This document shows, piece after piece, positions 62,370-64,000 of a DNA stretch of 64,000 nucleotides. The notes below the pieces were generated by a model. That model was not told the DNA's origin. It ran no database searches and saw nothing but the letters and a program-made list of their open reading frames with translations. Positions within the stretch are counted from its first letter, which is position 1, and every line of letters begins with the position of its first letter. The position numbers were made by a program, and so were the translations under genes. Source of the DNA: JAOUEA01 sp963821925 (lineage in GTDB: Bacteria > Actinomycetota > UBA4738 > HRBIN12). The stretch lies in NCBI GenBank assembly GCA_963821925.1, contig CAWGFO010000002.1, positions 614,448 through 678,447 on the forward strand, given 5' to 3'.

Positions 62370-62413
62370 CCGTAGTCAATCTTGCCTCCGGTGCGTCTTG
62401 AGATATAGACGAA
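62370..62413 (+). promoter_or_regulatory. conserved ~40-bp upstream element, copy 1
   Basis: A sequence with CCGTAGTC (62370-62377), CTCCGGTGCGTCTTGAG (62386-62402) and TATAGA (62404-62409) that recurs at 63424-63463, with mismatches mainly in the AT/TG spacer bases. TATAGA fits a -10 element, and a TCTTGC (62380-62385) lies 18 bases upstream of it as a possible -35. Conservation across the whole spacer points to a specific sigma factor or regulator. It lies 83 bases before the lipoprotein start. Confidence 0.6.
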
Positions 62414-62495
62414 CACATGGACTCCGGCTAGCCCGCGCGACCGCATCGTTGATCGGACCATGCCGGCGATGGCCGGAGGAGGATGGAGGACAGAC

Positions 62496-63275
62496 ATGAG
62501 GGAAGGCCGTGGACGTGCGCTCGCGCTGGTCGTGCTGCTGGCGGTCCTAACGGGATGCGGTGGTGACGTGACCAGTGACCCCGAAGGCTCGACGTCGCCG
62601 GCGACAACCTCCTCCCCGTCGACGACGACGTCCTCCACGCCCCCGGAGATACCGCTGGACGATGGGCCGCGCCTCGACCCCGGCACCTATCGGGTCTCGA
62701 GCGAAGGACAATACGACGGTCCAGATGCGCCTCCGCTGCTGTGGTCGATCGTCGACTACACGATCACGATCCCCGAGGGGTGGAAGGGCCACAGCGGCCA
62801 CTACCTGTCCAAGTACGAGGACGTCGACGAGATCCGTGGGCTCAGCATCTACCCAGTGCTGGTCGACGAGATCTACGCCGATCCGTGCGAGGGTGAACGT
62901 GGCCGAACGGTGGCAGTGGGACCGGAGGTCAACGACCTCGTCGACGCCCTGCTCGCGCAACCAGGTACCGTCGCCACCGAACCGGTGCAGACGACCATCG
63001 GGGGCCGTCCGGCGACGCGGGTCGACCTCGAGGTCCGGAAGGGCGCCGACCTCAGATCCTGCTTCTTGGCCGACTACGGGCCCCCGGGGCTCCAGATCTG
63101 GTTCAGCGATCCCTCGGACAAGTACTTCGTGCTCATGCCCGGTTACACCGCCGGTGTCTACGTCGTGGACGTGGACGGCGAGCGCCAGGTGTTCCTGACG
63201 CAGCACGGGCCAGCAGCCTCCGACGAGGACCTCCGGGAGCTCCAGTCGATGCTGGACTCCATCCGCATCGACTGA
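62496..63275 (+). CDS. lipoprotein of unknown function under the shared promoter element
   Basis: A 259-residue exported lipoprotein. The leader LALVVLLAVLTGCGG has a lipobox with Cys about 18, then a Thr/Ser/Pro-rich linker (about 25-50). The folded part includes YTITIPEGWKGHSGHYL, YPVLVDEIYADPCEG, TIGGRPATRVDLEV and VYVVDVDGERQVFLTQHGP, which resembles surface lipoproteins found beside sigma-factor genes in actinobacteria, function unknown. ATG 62496 follows a GGAGGAGGATGGAGGA tract. The upstream element at 62370 is shared with the next sigma gene, suggesting joint control. Confidence 0.7.
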   Translation: MREGRGRALALVVLLAVLTGCGGDVTSDPEGSTSPATTSSPSTTTSSTPPEIPLDDGPRLDPGTYRVSSEGQYDGPDAPPLLWSIVDYTITIPEGWKGHSGHYLSKYEDVDEIRGLSIYPVLVDEIYADPCEGERGRTVAVGPEVNDLVDALLAQPGTVATEPVQTTIGGRPATRVDLEVRKGADLRSCFLADYGPPGLQIWFSDPSDKYFVLMPGYTAGVYVVDVDGERQVFLTQHGPAASDEDLRELQSMLDSIRID

Positions 63276-63423
63276 GCCACCGCGACAGATTGCCCGCTAG
63301 GCACCCCCCCATCGTTCGCGGCTCCGAGTCCCAGGTTGCCGCGTCCAGGACGTCCTTGATCGTCCCGCTGAGTCCTTCCTTGAGCTCGACGGCATACCTC
63401 CACCGGAGAATCTCCCAGCCGCG

Positions 63424-63463
63424 CCGTAGTCGTTCGTGCGTCCGGTGCGTCTTGAGTTATAGA
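63424..63463 (+). promoter_or_regulatory. conserved ~40-bp upstream element, copy 2, before a sigma factor
   Basis: The second copy has CCGTAGTC (63424-63431), GTCCGGTGCGTCTTGAG (63440-63456) and TATAGA (63458-63463). TATAGA overlaps an ATG at 63463, so that codon would lie in the promoter; the next in-frame start, GTG 63475, sits just after the expected transcription start, giving a nearly leaderless mRNA. A sigma gene carrying the same element as a neighbour is consistent with autoregulation. Confidence 0.6.
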
Positions 63464-63979
63464 TGCGAGCAACCGTGACCTCTGACGACACGATCACACC
63501 GAGGCTCGAGGACCTCTACGTCCGGCATGCTCCGGCGGCGTTGCGCCTCGCGTACTTCTTGAGCGGTGATCGTGAAGAGGCTCGGGACCTCGTCCAGGAC
63601 GCGTTCGTGCGGGTGGCCGGCCGGTTCCGATACCTGCGCCAACCCGACGAGTTCGACGCGTACCTGCGTCGCACGATCGTGAACCTGCACGCCTCGAAGC
63701 TGCGACGGCTCAAGGTGGAGCGCTCGTCCCTGGCCCGCGAGGCCGCCCTCCCGGTGTCGGCCGCGCTCGAGGAGGACCACGCGGTCGCGCGACGAGATGT
63801 GGCACGCGATCCTCGGCCTCCCGCCACGCCAGCGTGCGGCGATCGTCCTGCGCTACTACGAGGACCTGAGCGAGCGGCAAGCCGCCGAGGTCCTTCGCTG
63901 CTCGGTCGGGGCCCTGAACCAGCTGGTCGTGAGGGCCACGGCGAGCCTCCGCGACCGCATCGGAGAGGAAGCCCGATGA
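63463..63979 (+). pseudogene. ECF-type sigma factor, frameshifted
   Basis: The 5' frame reads EDLYVRHAPAALRLAYFLSG, DLVQDAFVRVAGRFRYL and DAYLRRTIVNLHASKLRR, a clear ECF region 2, then VSAALEEDHAV. Near 63783-63792 (GTCGCGCGACGAG) a +1 shift is needed to reach region 4: MWHAILGLPPRQRAAIVLRY, SERQAAEVLRCSVGALNQLV. Without it the protein has no region 4. The original frame remains open to the next ATG at 63976. Start may be GTG 63475 rather than ATG 63463. The next gene overlaps the stop by four bases, typical of a sigma/anti-sigma pair. Confidence 0.78.
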
Positions 63980-64000
63980 ACGACCTCGAGCGCGAGATCC
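63976..64000 (+). CDS. start of the gene after the sigma factor (cut by window end)
   Basis: ATG 63976 overlaps the sigma stop (ATGA) and encodes NDLEREI before the window ends. This arrangement and the short charged N-terminus suit an anti-sigma-like membrane protein, but only eight codons are visible, so the function is inferred from position only. Confidence 0.45.

Overview
The window is high-GC DNA with frequent GTG starts, 4-base ATGA/GTGA stop-start overlaps and little intergenic space. One block (JAMM protease, MoeB-like activator, CysO-like carrier, CysM, MurI, MBL hydrolase, RNase PH, RdgB) repeats the gene order of the mycobacterial mec-cysO-cysM-murI-Rv1339-rph-rdgB locus. Together with a Lon protease, DUF58/transglutaminase genes and a CsoR-family regulator this points to an Actinomycetota genome, probably a deep-branching uncultured soil or water lineage. 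Finer placement is not possible from the sequence alone. No rRNA, complete tRNA or CRISPR array was found.

Layout. 0-10.9 kb: ureohydrolase and methyltransferase, then a MoxR-DUF58-transglutaminase operon, DUF2277, a PLP decarboxylase, an Fpg/Nei glycosylase, an MFS protein and a DUF2269-like protein. 11-15.7 kb (minus strand): a possible channel-like membrane protein, a 14-TM MFS exporter and a DrrAB-like ABC exporter. 15.9-19.8 kb: an extracellular NHL-type propeller, then a compact sulfide/persulfide operon (CstR-like repressor with its palindromic operator, TauE exporter, rhodanese, persulfide dioxygenase with two rhodanese domains). 19.9-35.2 kb: lon, NatAB-like ABC genes, AIM24, a DUF885 peptidase, SDRs, fabI, a cNMP/CBS/DUF294 protein, selD and a nitrilase. 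35.2-37.3 kb: an ECF sigma factor, then a membrane protein and a TolB propeller that share one reading frame divided by a single TAG. 37.3-46 kb: the mycobacterial-type cysteine/murI/rph block, interrupted by a coiled-coil membrane protein and a secreted propeller. 46-54.9 kb: a histidine kinase, GNATs, a cNMP-binding protein, a frameshifted apbE with two tiny membrane proteins, a GT4-GH5 pair and a TadE/TadG pair.

54.9-64 kb is accessory in character. It starts with a zone of broken or very small membrane and lipoprotein genes and a tandemly duplicated cassette. An ECF sigma/anti-sigma pair follows; the anti-sigma carries a long Gly/Asp/Gln-rich outer tail. Next is a c-di-GMP-I (GEMM-I) riboswitch ahead of a secreted, extremely acidic repeat protein closed by a strong hairpin terminator. 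Two 119-121 bp direct repeats, each carrying the 3' half of a tRNA-Leu, bracket a single unrecognised cargo gene. At the right edge two genes (a lipoprotein and a sigma factor) share a ~40-bp conserved upstream element.

Caution: at least five genes (cysO, the secreted propeller, apbE, a small membrane gene, the last sigma factor) need the same kind of +1 shift at G/C-rich runs, and one lipoprotein needs the opposite shift. This may be real decay or an assembly error signature, and it limits confidence in every broken-gene call.
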